DNA from: Otatea glauca
Taxonomy: Eukaryota; Streptophyta; Magnoliopsida; Poales; Poaceae
Length of the DNA stretch: 64,000 nt
NCBI GenBank assembly: GCA_036346275.1
Contig: CM070725.1
Coordinates: 47,988,104 to 48,052,103 of the forward strand
Direction of reading: 5' to 3'
Position 1 is the first letter of the stretch, and each line of letters opens with the position of its first letter. Both the position numbers and the translations under genes were made by a program. The notes beneath the pieces are model-generated. The model did no database searches, was not told the origin of the DNA, and worked only from the letters and a program-made list of their open reading frames with translations. Shown here piece by piece: positions 35,794 to 48,241 of the stretch.

Positions 35794-36518
35794 TGTTACA
35801 TTATTATGGGATGGCCTATAATTAATTTAATAAAATTCCAAAAGGCCCATTAGAATACTAGGAGTCATGAAATTGGTTTAGTACCATATGGGTAATTGAG
35901 AGAAGGTTTGACCAACTTAAATAGTTGAGTTGTGTGTCTCTCAATTAGCAAGGTGGAAAAGGGTAAAGGCTGTGCCACACGCGCGCGCGCGCCGAGCCGA
36001 GGCGTGGCATGTGCGAGTCGTGACGTGCGCAGCGCAGGCCAGTCCGGACGTGACGTGACGTGACGGGAGTGGTTTGTTTTGCCGTTTCAGTAGTAACCAG
36101 TAACCGCAGTGATTAATGTGACCAGTAACTGCCGTCCGTTACAATGGCTGGCATAATGGTCGTCGGTTACTGGTAATGGCCGGCTCCTGCCCGTTGAGGT
36201 GTTCCTGGAAGCGCGTCCGTTGAGGTGTTCCTGGAAGCGCGTCTGCACTGCGACAACCTGTGATCGTCTACTTCGACCGTCATGGCGAACGAGAATGTTC
36301 TGCCTGCGCCTGTGCCAACGGTGGCACCGGCTCAAGGGTATATTAACTTATACCGTGTTTTATTCATACTGATTTCTTGTTCATTAGTCTTTGCGTATGA
36401 GATAGATAATTTGTTATCTAGTACCTTTGGCTTTGAACAAAAAATGCATCTTTGTTTAATCATGATTTACGTAATTCTGTGGATTAAAATATTGAGAAAA
36501 TTTCTAATATTTCCAACA
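35794..36518 (+). repeat. 5' LTR of the Copia element, promoter-deleted
   Basis: It is 725 bp, against 1,084 bp for the 3' LTR. Its ends match the 3' LTR, but the segment holding the TATA box (ctatataagg at 40393-40402) and about 300 further bases is missing. In its place is a 26-bp tandem duplication (36191-36216 and 36217-36242, ccgttgaggtgttcctggaa...). Upstream of this it carries a repeated cgtga stretch containing TGACG (36045-36065). Confidence 0.9.
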
Positions 36519-36523
36519 ATCCC

Positions 36524-37375
36524 GTGATAAATAAAAACCTTGTCAGCGGGTCTCTATTGTGTAGAGATGGTTTTAAGCTAGTTTTTGAATCCAATAAATG
36601 TGTTGTTTCTAAAATTGGAACTTTTATTGGAAAAGGCTATGAGAGCGGAGGCTTGTTTCGCTTGTCTTTGACGGACATGAATAAAATTGTGAATCATGTT
36701 TGTAATCATGAGACTGATGTTTGGCATTCACTACTTTGTCATATTAATCTTGGTTGCATGATGCGGTTAACTAGTATGAATTTAATCCCAAAATTTACCC
36801 AAGTCAAAGGTTCTAAGTGTCAAGTGTGTGTGCAATCTAAGCAACCTCGCAAGCCTCACAAGGCAGCTGAGGCGAGAAATTTGGCACCGTTAGAACTAGT
36901 TCATACCGATTTATGCGAGATGAACGGGGAGTTGACAAAGGGTGGTAAGAGGTATTTCATGACTTTGATTGATGATTCTACTAGATATTGCTATGTGTAT
37001 TTATTAAAGTCAAAAGATGAGGTTTTTCACTATTTTAAGATCTATAAAGCTGAAGCTGAGAACCAACTTGAGAGAAAAATCAAACGGGTTAGGTCAGATC
37101 GTGGTGGAGAATACTTTTCTAATGAGTTTAATTTATTTCGTGAGGAACATGGAATAATCCATGAGAGGACGCCTCCCTATTCGCCCCAATCAAATGGGGT
37201 TGCCGAAAGAAAGAACCGTACTCTAACTGAGATGGTTAACGCCATGTTAGAAACAGCGGGACTTTCCAAGGAATGGTGGGGTGAGGCTATATTGACCGCT
37301 TGTCATGTCCTAAACAGGTTCCTACAAAGAATAAAGAAATCACACCATTCGAGGAATGGGAGAGGAAAAGATTAA
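36524..37375 (+). pseudogene. Copia GAG-pre-integrase and integrase core
   Basis: The open frame holds the pre-integrase part (FRLSLTDMNK, VWHSLLCHINLGCM, CQVCVQSKQPR, including the His/Cys zinc-type motif). The integrase core follows, with LELVHTDLCEMNG, FMTLIDDSTRYCYVYLLKSK, RSDRGGEYFSNEF and TPPYSPQSNGVAERKNRTL. The D, D, E catalytic triad (HTDLC, SDRGG, NGVAERKN) is visible. After about residue 275 the frame breaks (around 37330). Integrase inserts the cDNA into the genome; here the truncated polyprotein has no gag or protease. Confidence 0.92.
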
Positions 37376-37679
37376 ATTTCTCTTATTTACGTACTTGGGG
37401 TCTGTTTGGCTAAAGTGAATGTGCCTATCCCAAAGAAGCGTAAACTTGGACCAAAACCGTTGATTGTGTCTTCATTGGTTATGCTTTTCACAGCAGAGGA
37501 TATAGATTCTTAATAGTGAAATCTGGAGTACCGATATGAATGAAGGTACAATTTTTGAGTCCAATGATGCCACATTCTTTGAGGACTTATTTCCTATGAA
37601 AGAGACACTTAGCTCATCCGCCAAGAATCTATCTTCTCTCCTAAACCTTCCACTCCTATACAAATTAAGCCCATTTTAA

Positions 37680-39322
37680 GGAAAATCCAATAGATGAGGG
37701 CAATGAAGTAACTCGTAAGAGTAAGAGACTAAGGACTACAAAGTCTTTTGGTGATGACTTCATTGTATATCTAGTTGATGATACTCCAAGAACCATTGAG
37801 GAGGCTTATTCATCACGGGATGTCGACTATTGGAAGGAAGCGGTCCAGTGAGATGAATTCCATCTTGAGCAATGGAACTTGGGAAGTTGTTGAACGTCCA
37901 TATGGGTGTAAACACAGAGGATGTAAGTGGGTGTTCAAGAAAAGTCGAGACCGATGGTACGATTGAAAAGTACAAGGCAAGGCTTGTGGCCAAGGGTTAT
38001 ACCCAGAAAGAAGGCGAGGACTTCTTTGATACTTACTCACCTGTTGCCAGATTGACCACTATTAGAGTACTACTGTCTTTAGCTGCCTCCTACGGTCTGA
38101 TCATCCATCAGATGGATGTAAAGACGGCTTTCCTTAATGGAGAGTTGGAAGAGGAAATCTATATGGATCAGCCTGATGGATTTGTAGTAAAGGGTCATGA
38201 AGGAAAAGTGTGTAGGTTGTTGAAGTCTTTGTATGGCCTTAAGCAAGCACCTAAGCAATGGGCACGAGAAGTTCGACAGAACTTTAACATCCGCCGCTTT
38301 GTTGTGAATGAAGTCGACAAATGTGTGTATTACCGCTATGGTGGGGGTGAAGGAGTGATTATGTGTCCGTATGTTGATGACATATCGATCTTTGGGACGA
38401 ACCTTAATGTGATTAAGGAAGTTAAGGACTTCTTGTCGAAAACTTTGAAATGAAAGATTTGGGAGTAGCGGATGTCATCTTAAACATTAAATTGTTAAGA
38501 GAAGGTGACGGTGGGATTACTCTTGAGCAGTCCCATTATGTGGAAAAGGTGTTGAGTCGCTTTGGCTATAGCGATTGCAAACCTGCTCCAACGCCGTATG
38601 ATCCAAGTGTGCTATTACGAAAGAACCAACGAATAGCAAAGGATCAATTGAGATATTCCCAAATCATTGGTTCATTGATGTATTTAGCTAGTGCAACAAG
38701 GCCTGATATCTCGTTTGCTGTGAGCAAACTAAGCCGGTTTGTCTCAAACCCGGGAGATAATCATTGGCATGCTCTTGAGAGAATAATGCGCTATCTAAAA
38801 GGGACATCAAGTTATGGAATTCACTACACCGGGTACCCTAGGGTAATTGAGGGTTATAGTGATTCAAACTGGATATCTGATGCTGATGAAATAAAAGCCA
38901 CAAGTGGATATGTGTTCACATTGGGTGGTGGAGCTGTTTCTTGGAAGTCTTGCAAGCAGACCATCTTAACGAGGTCTACAATGGAAGCAGAACTCACAGC
39001 ATTAGATACCGCCTCTGTGGAAGCCGACTGGCTGCGTGAACTTGTGAAGGACTTACCGGTAGTTGAGAAACCGGTGCCTGCTATTCTTTTGAACTGTGAC
39101 AATCAGACGGTGATTGTCAAGGTGAACAGTTCTAAGGATAACATGAAGTCATCAAGGCACGTTAAGAGGCGGTTGAAGTCTGTCAGGAAAATGAGAAACT
39201 CCGGAGTTATAGCATTGGACTATGTCCAGACGGCTAAAAACTTGGCAGATCCTTTTACAAAGGGACTATCACGGAATGTGATAGATGAAGCATCGAGGGA
39301 GATGGGCTTGAGACCCACATAA
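37680..39322 (+). pseudogene. Copia reverse transcriptase and RNase H
   Basis: After several frameshifts (37380-37870) the reverse transcriptase is readable: [48 protein letters not shown] and the active-site [11 protein letters not shown] stop and frame change at 38453 precede [20 protein letters not shown]. RNase H motifs follow (GYSDSNWISD, STMEAELTALDTA, HVKRRLKSVR, ADPFTKGL) up to the stop at 39322. The order is normal for Copia. Missing bases around 37380-37900 and the break at 38450 make it inactive. Confidence 0.92.
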
Positions 39323-39862
39323 AGTCATGTCTTAGTGGTAACTCATCCTATTTGATCGGAGATCCCGTGAATTAGGATGTTGAGACAAGCTAGTGACTGG
39401 CTGAGAGGAGAGTACATCATACTTAGCCCACTCCGTTTGAGATGTAATAACTCTCCTATTCGTATGGCGGGTTGGTTATACCTTAATGTATTCCGAGTGG
39501 CTTTGATAAGGAGATGTTGTCCTACTGAACATCTTATGAGGAATACACCTATACGAGTTCGATTGCTAGTCACGATCTATGAGATTGGGTGATCTCTAGA
39601 GGCTCATGAAAGGCTAAGGAGTATGACTTATAAGCTCCAAACCGAGGGGATGCATTTAGCGACCTAGTATCGATAAAGGACTTTGGTGAAACTTGTTCGC
39701 ACAAAACTGTCAATTCAAGGCATAGTCCATTGTTGGTTGTGGATGAGTGTAACTTTTGTTCTAGATGGAAGTTCAACTTAACAGTCTCCATCGAAAAACG
39801 GTATATCAAACTACATTGGAATCGAGAGTATTTCAAATGTGTCTTTGAAATTTGGTGGGGAT

Positions 39863-40946
39863 TGTTAGATTATTATGGGATGGCCCATAATTAATTTAAT
39901 AGAAATTCAAAAGGCCCATTAGAATACTAGGAGTCATGAAATTGGTTTAGTACCATATGGGTAATTGAGAGAAGGTTTGACCAACTTAAATAGTTGAGTT
40001 GTGTGTCTCTCAATTAGCAAGGTGGAAAAGGGTAAAGGTCGTGCCACCGCTGCTGCTGCCGAGCCGAGCCGAGCCGAGCCGAGGCGAGGCGTGGCGTGCG
40101 CGTGTCTTGGTCGAGTCGAGTCGAGTCGAGTCGAGGCGAGACGAGACGAGACGCGAGACGCACTGCGTCTTGCAGCCGCGAGCCGGTTCGGACGTGATGT
40201 GCCGGGCGGAGCGGTTTGTTTTGCCGTTTGATGAGTCAATATGACCAGATAACGCGATGATTAATGTGACCGAATCGCCGCCGTCGATTACGTAACGGAC
40301 GTGGTTGATGGTGGCATAATGGTCGTCGGCCATCGTAACGGCTACCGAGTTGATGGTGGTAATGGCGGCTCTGCCCGTTGCATGTCGCGAGGCTATATAA
40401 GGAGAGCCACTACCGTGCTTTTCTTCACTGCAGAACTCTCCCACGCAGACTCCATTCATCCTTTGTTCTGCTGTCCTTTGCATTCCCGCCTGCTTTTTGC
40501 GCGCACAAGTAGCGAGAGGAGCAGCCTCGGAACCTCGCCCTTCTTGAGATCTTGCTCGAGATAGAAGGCCGATAAGGTTTTTGGGAGCGACCACGCGATC
40601 GCCGAAAGGTGTTCCCGAAGCGCATTCGCAGCGCAACGCCGCGACCGCATCAACCTCTTCATCGCACCAACGCTTCATCTGCGACAACCTGTGATCGTCT
40701 GCCCGACCGTCATGGCGAACGAGAATGTTACACTGCGCTGTGCCAACGGTGGCACCGGCTCAAGGGTATATTAACTTATACCGTGTTTTATTCATGCTGA
40801 TTTCTTGTTCATTAGTCTTTGCGTATGAGATAGATAATTTGTTATCTAGTACCTTTGGCTTTGAACAAAAAATGCATCTTTGTTTAATCATGATTTACGT
40901 AATTCTGTGGATTAAAATATTGAGAAAATTTCTAATATTTCCAACA
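39863..40946 (+). repeat. 3' LTR of the Copia element
   Basis: It is 1,084 bp, TGTTAGATTATTATGG to TATTTCCAACA, and contains a TATA box (TATATAA, 40394-40400). The U3 part has pentamer microsatellites: GAGCC units at about 40060-40085 and TCGAG then ACGAG units at about 40110-40155. These blocks are replaced by different repeats in the 5' LTR. Because the TATA box is only here, any transcription would run outward into 40947 onward. Confidence 0.93.
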
Positions 40947-40951
40947 GAGGC

Positions 40952-41807
40952 AACGGAGTTGCTCTCTCGAACTCGCTTGAGTGCTCTGCTCTGGTTATTG
41001 AAATGGATTCAAGTGAATGGAAAGGTGAAGAGCCAGTGATTCTTGGACTAAAACGAAGATATATATTGTTTGTGCTTTTCTTTTCCTCTCTGAAGAATCT
41101 TCTTCTGCGTGTGGGGTTTCGACTTTAGAGAGGGGAGGAGTCGTGTGCTTTTCTATTCAGACTTCAGAGGAATGGACGGATCATGCATGGATGTACTAAT
41201 TGTCATTGGCCTTTCTGTCGTGTCTGATTAAGAGATGAACTGATGACATGTTTGCGTCATATCATGCAATGATCCGCTACGTGTTGCCGTTCTACGGCGA
41301 CAGCAAGTCAGAAACCACGTATGCACAGAAGCAGCAACTCAGAAGCTGCACCGTTGTTTCGAGTCACGCACCGTGCATTACTGGGACTCTTATCGTGTGA
41401 CAAACACGAGATTGGGCTTCTTTTTTTCCCTCGCTCTGCTGCCGTTGATAGTAACTAACGCATTTTGAGAACCCGCCCGGTTTGACTCCATCCGGGCTGA
41501 TATCTCGAACGAAAAAAAAAGTAGATATAGACATAAGTATGTGTTCAGTGGTATAGCGTTCTCTCGCTCCAAAGGTCTTAGGGCCATGAAAAAATTTCCT
41601 TGATGTGTGTAGCGGACATGCACGTTTTTATATTCATGTGAAGTGTATATGGGATATGTGTATATCGTGTGCGTCCTTTTACCCTTAAAAAAATTAACGC
41701 ATCTACTCGTTCATATATTATATAATACTTATCTTTGATATATCACTCTATGTCTGTATTTGATATATAATTGTATTTTTTAATACAACTCTAGTATTTA
41801 TATATAA
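40952..41807. other. Former upstream region of the F-box gene
   Basis: This DNA was next to 35788 before the Copia insertion, as shown by the target duplication. No gene, TATA box or clear repeat was recognised; 41640-41807 is AT-rich. Confidence 0.5.
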
Positions 41808-43538
41808 CTAGTCATGTGCCCGTGCGTTGCAACGAAAACTCAATTTGCGACAAAAAAATTATTTGCAAAGAACACTAACTTTAGTTATGTATCAATAGTA
41901 GGAAAAGTTTGTTCCTCCGAAGAGATTTGACTATCGGGTTAAATCCTCTTCCATCTCAACTGTTCATGTTAGATCCAACGAATCAAATACTCTGAAATAG
42001 AGAGATATCAATTCTTACCATTGAAGGACGAGAAAGTTATTGCCTTCCTCTTGAAGAAAATCTTCTTGTTTCTTGCACGCAGCTTTTCTCTTCTATTCTC
42101 TTCCTGCGTGTGTCTCTACTACCGACCGGCCTGTCCTCCTGGAGATGAGAGTGCATGCCCTCTAATAGGGAGTAGATGAAAGCAGAAGGCAGCGTACATA
42201 GGCTGATGGAAGCCAGGTGTCCCCGACATCTTCATGATTGGCACGTGATTTGGTTGCGTGATTCTTTCTTTTTAATCTATGCATTTCCAGATATGATGGG
42301 ATAGAATTCCCGTATTATGGGATATAGTTAGTATATCCTTCTCTATCCATACAGGACATGATGATAAAATCCTTCTATTTATAAGATATATGAATAACAT
42401 TCTTCCATAGTAAGAACATGTAAATAGAGATATGTTAAAATAATATTTCTATTAAAAAAATATATGATAAAATCCTTCCATCTAAGATATGATTAAATCA
42501 AGTACTCTGAAGGAGAACGGATGATCGCCACCAACTCTTAATTAGAATCTATACCCCTTTATAATGCATCTAAGCATTCTTTTCTATGTCCACCCCTAAT
42601 AATGCACCCCACTAGAGATGGCTCAACCTTCATGCACCCAGCGAAACGTCCCCAGAAACTTGCTTCCATCAAAATTAACCTCTCGGATCTTTCCTCAGCT
42701 TTACTCACCCACATCCGATGGCCATTGTTTAACTAGTATAGTGCCCGTGCTAACGCTACGATGGTAGTACCCGCTTATCAATTAAATGAGAAACTAAGTA
42801 TGAATATAACACTTAGTAATAAATAATCACAGTGCCCGTATGCGAGTACAAAAATGAAGATATAACACTCAATAATATTTTTCGCTAAACGTTTTCCGTA
42901 TGTTCGTAAGACTTGTTCTTATGTCTTGAGGGATGTTTTCTGCGCACTCATTCCACTTGTATTTTAGTATTTCAATTAAGAAACACTTCCTGAGGATAGG
43001 TAATCCCTGTAAGTACATTGTAGAGCATCATCAGTATAGACCTACTTTACAACCTTATAAATAGTGATTAATAAAATAGAGAGTATCGACCATGCAGATC
43101 CATGCATTAAACTGTTGACCATTCTAGATGTGCATGAAGTTCATGATCAAATAACTTGTCAAGTTCCTGCACAACATTTAATTGCTACATGTAAGTACAC
43201 AAAAATTTAACTATTTACTAATCATGTGTAAATAACTTACCGATCTATTGTTTTTGGAACAGACTTTGGAACTACAATAAGCCAATCATAGATATCGTCG
43301 TTCCACTTGTATTTTAGTATTTCAATTAAGAAACACTTCCTTGGTCTCGTCACTCTGATGTAGGCTGTAACCAAGAGTTCATTTTTCAAAATAACCAAGG
43401 ATTCTAGAGCAGATAACCACAAATAAGGTATTACGAAAGTAAAGTACAAGGAAATGATTGTCCAAGTCAAAGAAACAGGAAGCTTATGTAAATTTTCAAC
43501 AGCATGCTAAAAATTGTGTGAAATAGTACTTACCAATT

Positions 43539-44640
43539 TCACCAATCTAGGACATCTTGATAGACAATATTCCTGGTGCTCTTTCCTGTAGGATCTAATT
43601 CTTTATTTGGCTTTACCAAAATTTTTGTTGTTTGCCTCGAGACACCCCGTGACAATGCAACATAAAGCTGTCCATGTGAGAACACAGGTTCTGGAAGGTA
43701 GATCCCAACATTTGGGATGGTTTGTCCCTGCGCTTTATTTATGGTCATTGCAAAACTTAAGCGTATTAGGAATTGTTTTCTCTTGAACTTGAAAGGAAGT
43801 GAAATATCATCCGAGGGAGACATAGGGATCCTTGGTATGAACACCGTGAGCTCGCATCTTTGTCCACCCACAATTTCGGCATCAATTGCATTGTCTTGGA
43901 ATGCTCTAACCATTAGTCTTGTTCCATTGCACAAGCCATTGTTAGGATCGATATTGCAAAGAAGAATCACAGGGCAGTTGATTTTTACTTTGAGCACATG
44001 TGGAGGAAGGCCGTTTGGAGTGATCGAGTTCAGAAAGTCAATAGGGTACTGATTGTGCGAATCATCATCTACTAAGTCGAAGCTGTGGTAAAGTTTTTCC
44101 TGGCCTGGAAACTGGTCAATCATCCTTGCGTTAAGCTGATCCACATGCTCATTTTTGGTTGAAAGTATGGCACGTGTGCTCATATAAGCTGCTGACCTTG
44201 CATTTTCATGAAGTGATGGGAACACATGTTGAATGAGTTTGCTTATTGAATCTTCGGTGTTCGTATGACCGATCACAATGTCATTAGGCAGCTGAACATA
44301 ATCATCTACAATGGTCTTTTCATCCCATTTCCAATTTCGAGGAGATAATCTGCAAACACCGGGTCCATTGTGCCCTCATGTTACGTGTCAATCGTATCTT
44401 CCTTATATTTTCCTATAAATACGATCTCTGCAAGGTGGCATCAGTTATCTGTGCTCTTGTACCACGCGGTATCACAGGAAGAACTTGTCTAAAATCTCCA
44501 CCAAATACCACAACCTTTCCTCCAAACGGCAAGCTACAATCCATAATATCTTGTAGAGACCTATCAAGTGTCTCAACCGCTATTCGCTTCGTCATCGCAA
44601 CTTCATCCCAGATCTGATTTAAGGAGAAGCTGAAAATGGC
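43539..44640 (-). pseudogene. PIF1-like Helitron helicase, C-terminal part
   Basis: The minus strand reads [20 protein letters not shown] (Walker B), then [21 protein letters not shown] frame break follows in the region with TRNMRAQ-like codons (44390-44280). The long open part comes next, with AILSTKNEHVDQLNARM, NCPVILLCNIDPNNGLCNGT, FAMTINKAQGQTIPNVGIYL and HGQLYVALSRGVSRQTTKIL before the stop at 43539. These are the late motifs of PIF1-type helicases found in Helitron RepHel proteins. The Walker A region and Rep domain are absent, so it is not functional. The break around 44280-44410 is a frameshift, not a clear intron. Confidence 0.93.
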
Positions 44641-44658
44641 TTGCTATAATCAGTTATT

Positions 44659-44790
44659 GATATTGATGCTGTGCAGTCTACCTATTGCTCAGCTTCTGTT
44701 GGTATGTTTGCAGATATTAGAGAGCTCATATCGTTAGATGATGTTATGGGGCGAAATGGCGGGCTTATCTATTGCATGGAGTATCCTTTT
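44659..44790 (+). pseudogene. Captured fragment of a GPN-loop GTPase (GPN3-like)
   Basis: The plus strand reads [10 protein letters not shown], resembling the end of the P-loop region, then [12 protein letters not shown] followed by [11 protein letters not shown]. In GPN-loop GTPases (RNA polymerase II assembly and import factors) [11 protein letters not shown] is followed by the [12 protein letters not shown] word. Here GPN is changed to GRN and a few codons between are lost. The intervening part between the P-loop and DIREL is also missing. It directly abuts the helicase remnant and lies on the opposite strand. It is too short to be functional. Confidence 0.6.
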
Positions 44791-45761
44791 TATCAAAATT
44801 TGTCTTTATATAACCGTTGTCTTCAAGCTATTTAGTTCTGAAATAACACCTTACGGCACATTATTTGCCATGTGTTGATGTTCCATTTTGAAATATATGT
44901 GGGTTGGAGATGCAATAGCAGGCTGGTTGTTTTCAGTTTCAAGTTTTTAGTTTGATTGCCGAATTATATATAGTAAAGTATCCGATTCAAACTTTGCAAG
45001 TTTTGATTGAGTCTGTTACGATCAAGAGTCCGGATTGGTATCCAATTTAGCATGTAAGAAAAGGAAAAACAATTGCCCTACAAGTACATCAGACCAAAAA
45101 TTAGGGCATCAAACCATGCGACTGCGTTTAAAACGATGCAGATTTGCTATGTTAATATCAACCGATTGGGGAAACATGAGACTCATATCTAGAAAACAAC
45201 AAAGAAATGTCACACATAACAAATCTACTGATAATATCTCACCAACTTTCCTTAAGTAAAACAAACAAAACAATTTGAAAATTATACTCATGATTCCAGC
45301 ATGTTTATCAAGAAGTAAGCTTAACTAAATAATTTACTAACAACACACCCTATGGGATTTCGGTAAAAACCTGCTAACTCAAAGGTGCAATTGGTTGATA
45401 TTTCCAAGGCAGGAGAATTTCTGTTACAATAGTAAAGATCTAAACAGCATTGGCATGTTAAAAGACAATCAAGTAATGAATCAATCGCTAATGAATATCA
45501 ACCGATTGTGGAAACATGAGACTCATATCTAGAGAACAACAAAAAAATGTCACACATTGATCTTCTCATTTAATTGATCAGCGGGTGTACTACCGTCGTA
45601 GAGTTAGCACGGGCACCAATACTTACTCAATTGATTTGCAGGCTTTCTTTGCATATACTAAGAGGTGTCATGTACTTAAAGATCAGATGAATGAACAGAC
45701 ACAGACACATATTCTTATTAAGGGTCAAACAGTATTTTGTGTAGTACTAACAATAAAAAAA

Positions 45762-46155
45762 CAACAATACAATTGAGTAAGTTTCTATATGTGCAACGAT
45801 CAAAAACAAAATATTTCCTAAAAGCAATCCATACATGATAAAAAAATTACCTTAAAGCAATCCGGAAATGGCTACTTGTAAGTTTGTAACAATAAGATTT
45901 CTGAAGTACTGCACACATAAAAGAACAACAATACAATTGAGTAAGTTTCTATATATGCAATGATCAAAAACAAAATATTTCCTCAAAGCAATCCAGACAT
46001 GATAAAAAAACTACCTTAAAGCAATCCAGAAATGGCTACTTGTAACAATAAGATTTCTGTAGTACTGCACACATAAACGAACAACAATACAATTAAGTAA
46101 GTTTCTATATATGCAATGATCAAAAACAAAATATTTCCTAAAAGCAATCCATATG
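45762..46155. repeat. Tandem repeat, units of about 156-162 bp
   Basis: Units begin 'aacaacaatacaatt.agtaa' at 45762, 45924 and 46080; the third is partial. Each includes 'ttcctaaaagcaatcca' and 'aatggctacttgtaa'. A separate direct pair of about 65 bp (45160-45215 and 45495-45555, 'caaccgatt.gggaaacatg') lies nearby. Both are inside the Helitron. Confidence 0.85.
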
Positions 46156-47364
46156 ATAAAAGTAATCGAGACAATCTCCGATGGTCTAAGGAGGCTTGGA
46201 GACATCTACGGCAGTATAGAGTCCTGATCAACTTCTGCAAGCATCACTGAATTCATTGACTCGGCTAATGGGAGTAGTAACTCTTTACACTAATGGAACT
46301 AAATTAAGCGCGCGATAGAGAGGGGCTTGCCAATCCCACGCATGTTATTGCTTGATTTGGACACACACACTACATATTGCAACAATTGTCAGTGTCATTC
46401 AAGAATTCATGTAAAAATCTGAAAAACATAGTAGTTATATTAGCAAGTTGACATAGTACAGAAGCGTCTGGTCAACTATAAATCTAGTACTTTGACCATG
46501 TTCATTAGCTCCACTTACTACTGTTGAATTCTTAAATCTTTACATTAGAATAGAACCCAGGTTACTCGATATATATGGCGCTAAATCATACTGCACATGT
46601 TACCCAATTTTTCGAGAAATGGGTTGATTCCAGTAGGATGCCTACACAAGTCACGCAACTACGATTGGAAATGTGACATAAATCGTACAATCAACACTAA
46701 AATTATCTTATATGCGTATCAATTAAGAGTGTAAGGTGCACATTTTTTACCAAGACTCACATAAGTTGAGCTCCAAAATTTTCTCATGTGTGCAATACGT
46801 TGGTACAACTCAATCCTCTAAATGCGATTAGTTGTCATCTATCAGAGTTAACTTAGATAGTTTACTTGTGCCAGTGGCAGAGCAAGTTGCTAAATGTTGC
46901 ATCATTGTCAACATTCTCAATACAACATGCATCAGATGGAGGAACCAGGTTTGTGGCCCTCATGAGTGTATCTCCACAAGAGAGGCTATCACAAGTGTAT
47001 CTCTACAAGATTAACATTGGAAGCACAATTTAAAATAAACATAATTGAAATTATGCAGTCAGGCTTCATAAGTCAGATTGGTTGAGTAGTACAGCAATAC
47101 TGAGTTGGGAAACTAAATTGGATAGGTCAATTGCTAGTTCTGCATGTCTGTTAAGACATCTTTCTTTGCAGTCATCTTCAAACACTATCATTTGTTTTTG
47201 AGAGAAATATTATCATCTTTTGGGGAGAAAACAGGCGTACACTTGATTGAGATAAATTTCCATGTGACCAACAACAATCGAAAAGAATTTGGTACTGAAT
47301 GCTGCATGGAAGGTAAAATGCAACAAAAAAAGACCCAACCAGTCTGGAATATGAAGCTGTGTAC

Positions 47365-47662
47365 CTTTCCAGCAGCCTGATATGGAATAGGAATGATTAC
47401 AATTTTCTTCAAGCCTGGTGCACTAAGATTTTCAATTGTGATGGTAGCTAACAGCTGGAAAAAAAGAATAAAACGCAAATCAAATTAATCATCAACAGTA
47501 AAGAAACAATAACATTTGACACAGAAAAGGACAAATCCAGAAGAAACTTACTTGACAGTCCGTATTTGCTTTCAAATCCACTATGACATTCTTGTTCTTC
47601 AGCTGGGTCTGGATCTCGCTAAAGATATCTTGATTTTTCCTTGTGCTTGCAGCAGTGATTGC
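47365..47662 (-). pseudogene. Captured VDAC (mitochondrial porin) fragment, two exons with intron
   Basis: Exon 47552-47662 (37 codons) encodes [14 protein letters not shown] then [19 protein letters not shown], and exon 47365-47454 (30 codons) encodes LLATITIENLSAPGLKK then PYQAAGK. The junctions are canonical: TACAG|GCA, CAA|GTAAG, TCCAG|CTG and GGAAAG|GTACAC. The reading frame continues through all of them. Plant voltage-dependent anion channels, the beta-barrel pores of the outer mitochondrial membrane, show this run (AITA..TRK, KNK..VDVKAN, TITV...PGLK) at about residues 35-100. No first exon or later barrel strands were found. The exact exon-intron structure shows DNA-level capture by the Helitron. 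Confidence 0.82.
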
Positions 47663-48241
47663 CTGTATACGTAATTCAAAAGCGATGATCGATTTATAGC
47701 ACTGGTGTAGAATTTAAAGCTCCACACAGCAGAAGCAGAAGTTTGCAGAATCATGGGATTATCACAGACAAGATAAATGGTAAGATTAACAAACTATGAC
47801 ATTCTTGTTCTTCAGTAAGGCTCAACAATGAAAATATATACCCATCTATGACCACTAATATCATCAAAACATGCATCACTCCCATTACAAAATAAAATAA
47901 ATATAGTCATTGTAAGGTTTTGGAATTTTGACAGTGTAAAGATGACAATGGCTGAAAAATGAGTGTGATTGGATCATTTGCTTGTCAGGCTGCTTTGACA
48001 TAAGCAAAGATATGTATCTATTTATACTCTTAAACGATCTGACCACCAAAGAGTACGAACCAGCTCTATAAAAACAGTAGACAAAGTGATATAGCATATC
48101 AACAACAGTCCTGCCCCAAGAAACCAATACGTATTCTATAGTCAGACCGTAATACGTATTCAACCAAAGTGGATAATATTTTGGGCTGAAGTTGTAATGG
48201 ATTTCTACATTCATTTACTTTTGACGATCTATTTAACTAAC

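Larger units (their letters stand above)
35794..40946 (+). mobile_element. Copia LTR retrotransposon, internally deleted
   Basis: It is bounded by TGTTA...CCAACA LTRs and a perfect 5-bp target duplication GAGGC (35789-35793 and 40947-40951). The 5' LTR is 35794-36518 and the 3' LTR is 39863-40946, the latter preceded by the purine-rich ggtgggga. The internal part is only 3,344 bp. It begins in the middle of the polyprotein (NKNLVSGSLL, before the GAG-pre-integrase domain), so the primer-binding site, gag and protease are gone. Integrase, reverse transcriptase and RNase H remain but are frame-broken. It cannot transpose on its own. The insertion is 248 bp upstream of the F-box gene, in the opposite direction. 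Confidence 0.95.

Noticed and set aside
40001..40687. Frames of 76-225 aa in the 3' LTR
   Set aside because: Produced by pentamer microsatellites and GC-rich U3 sequence of the LTR.
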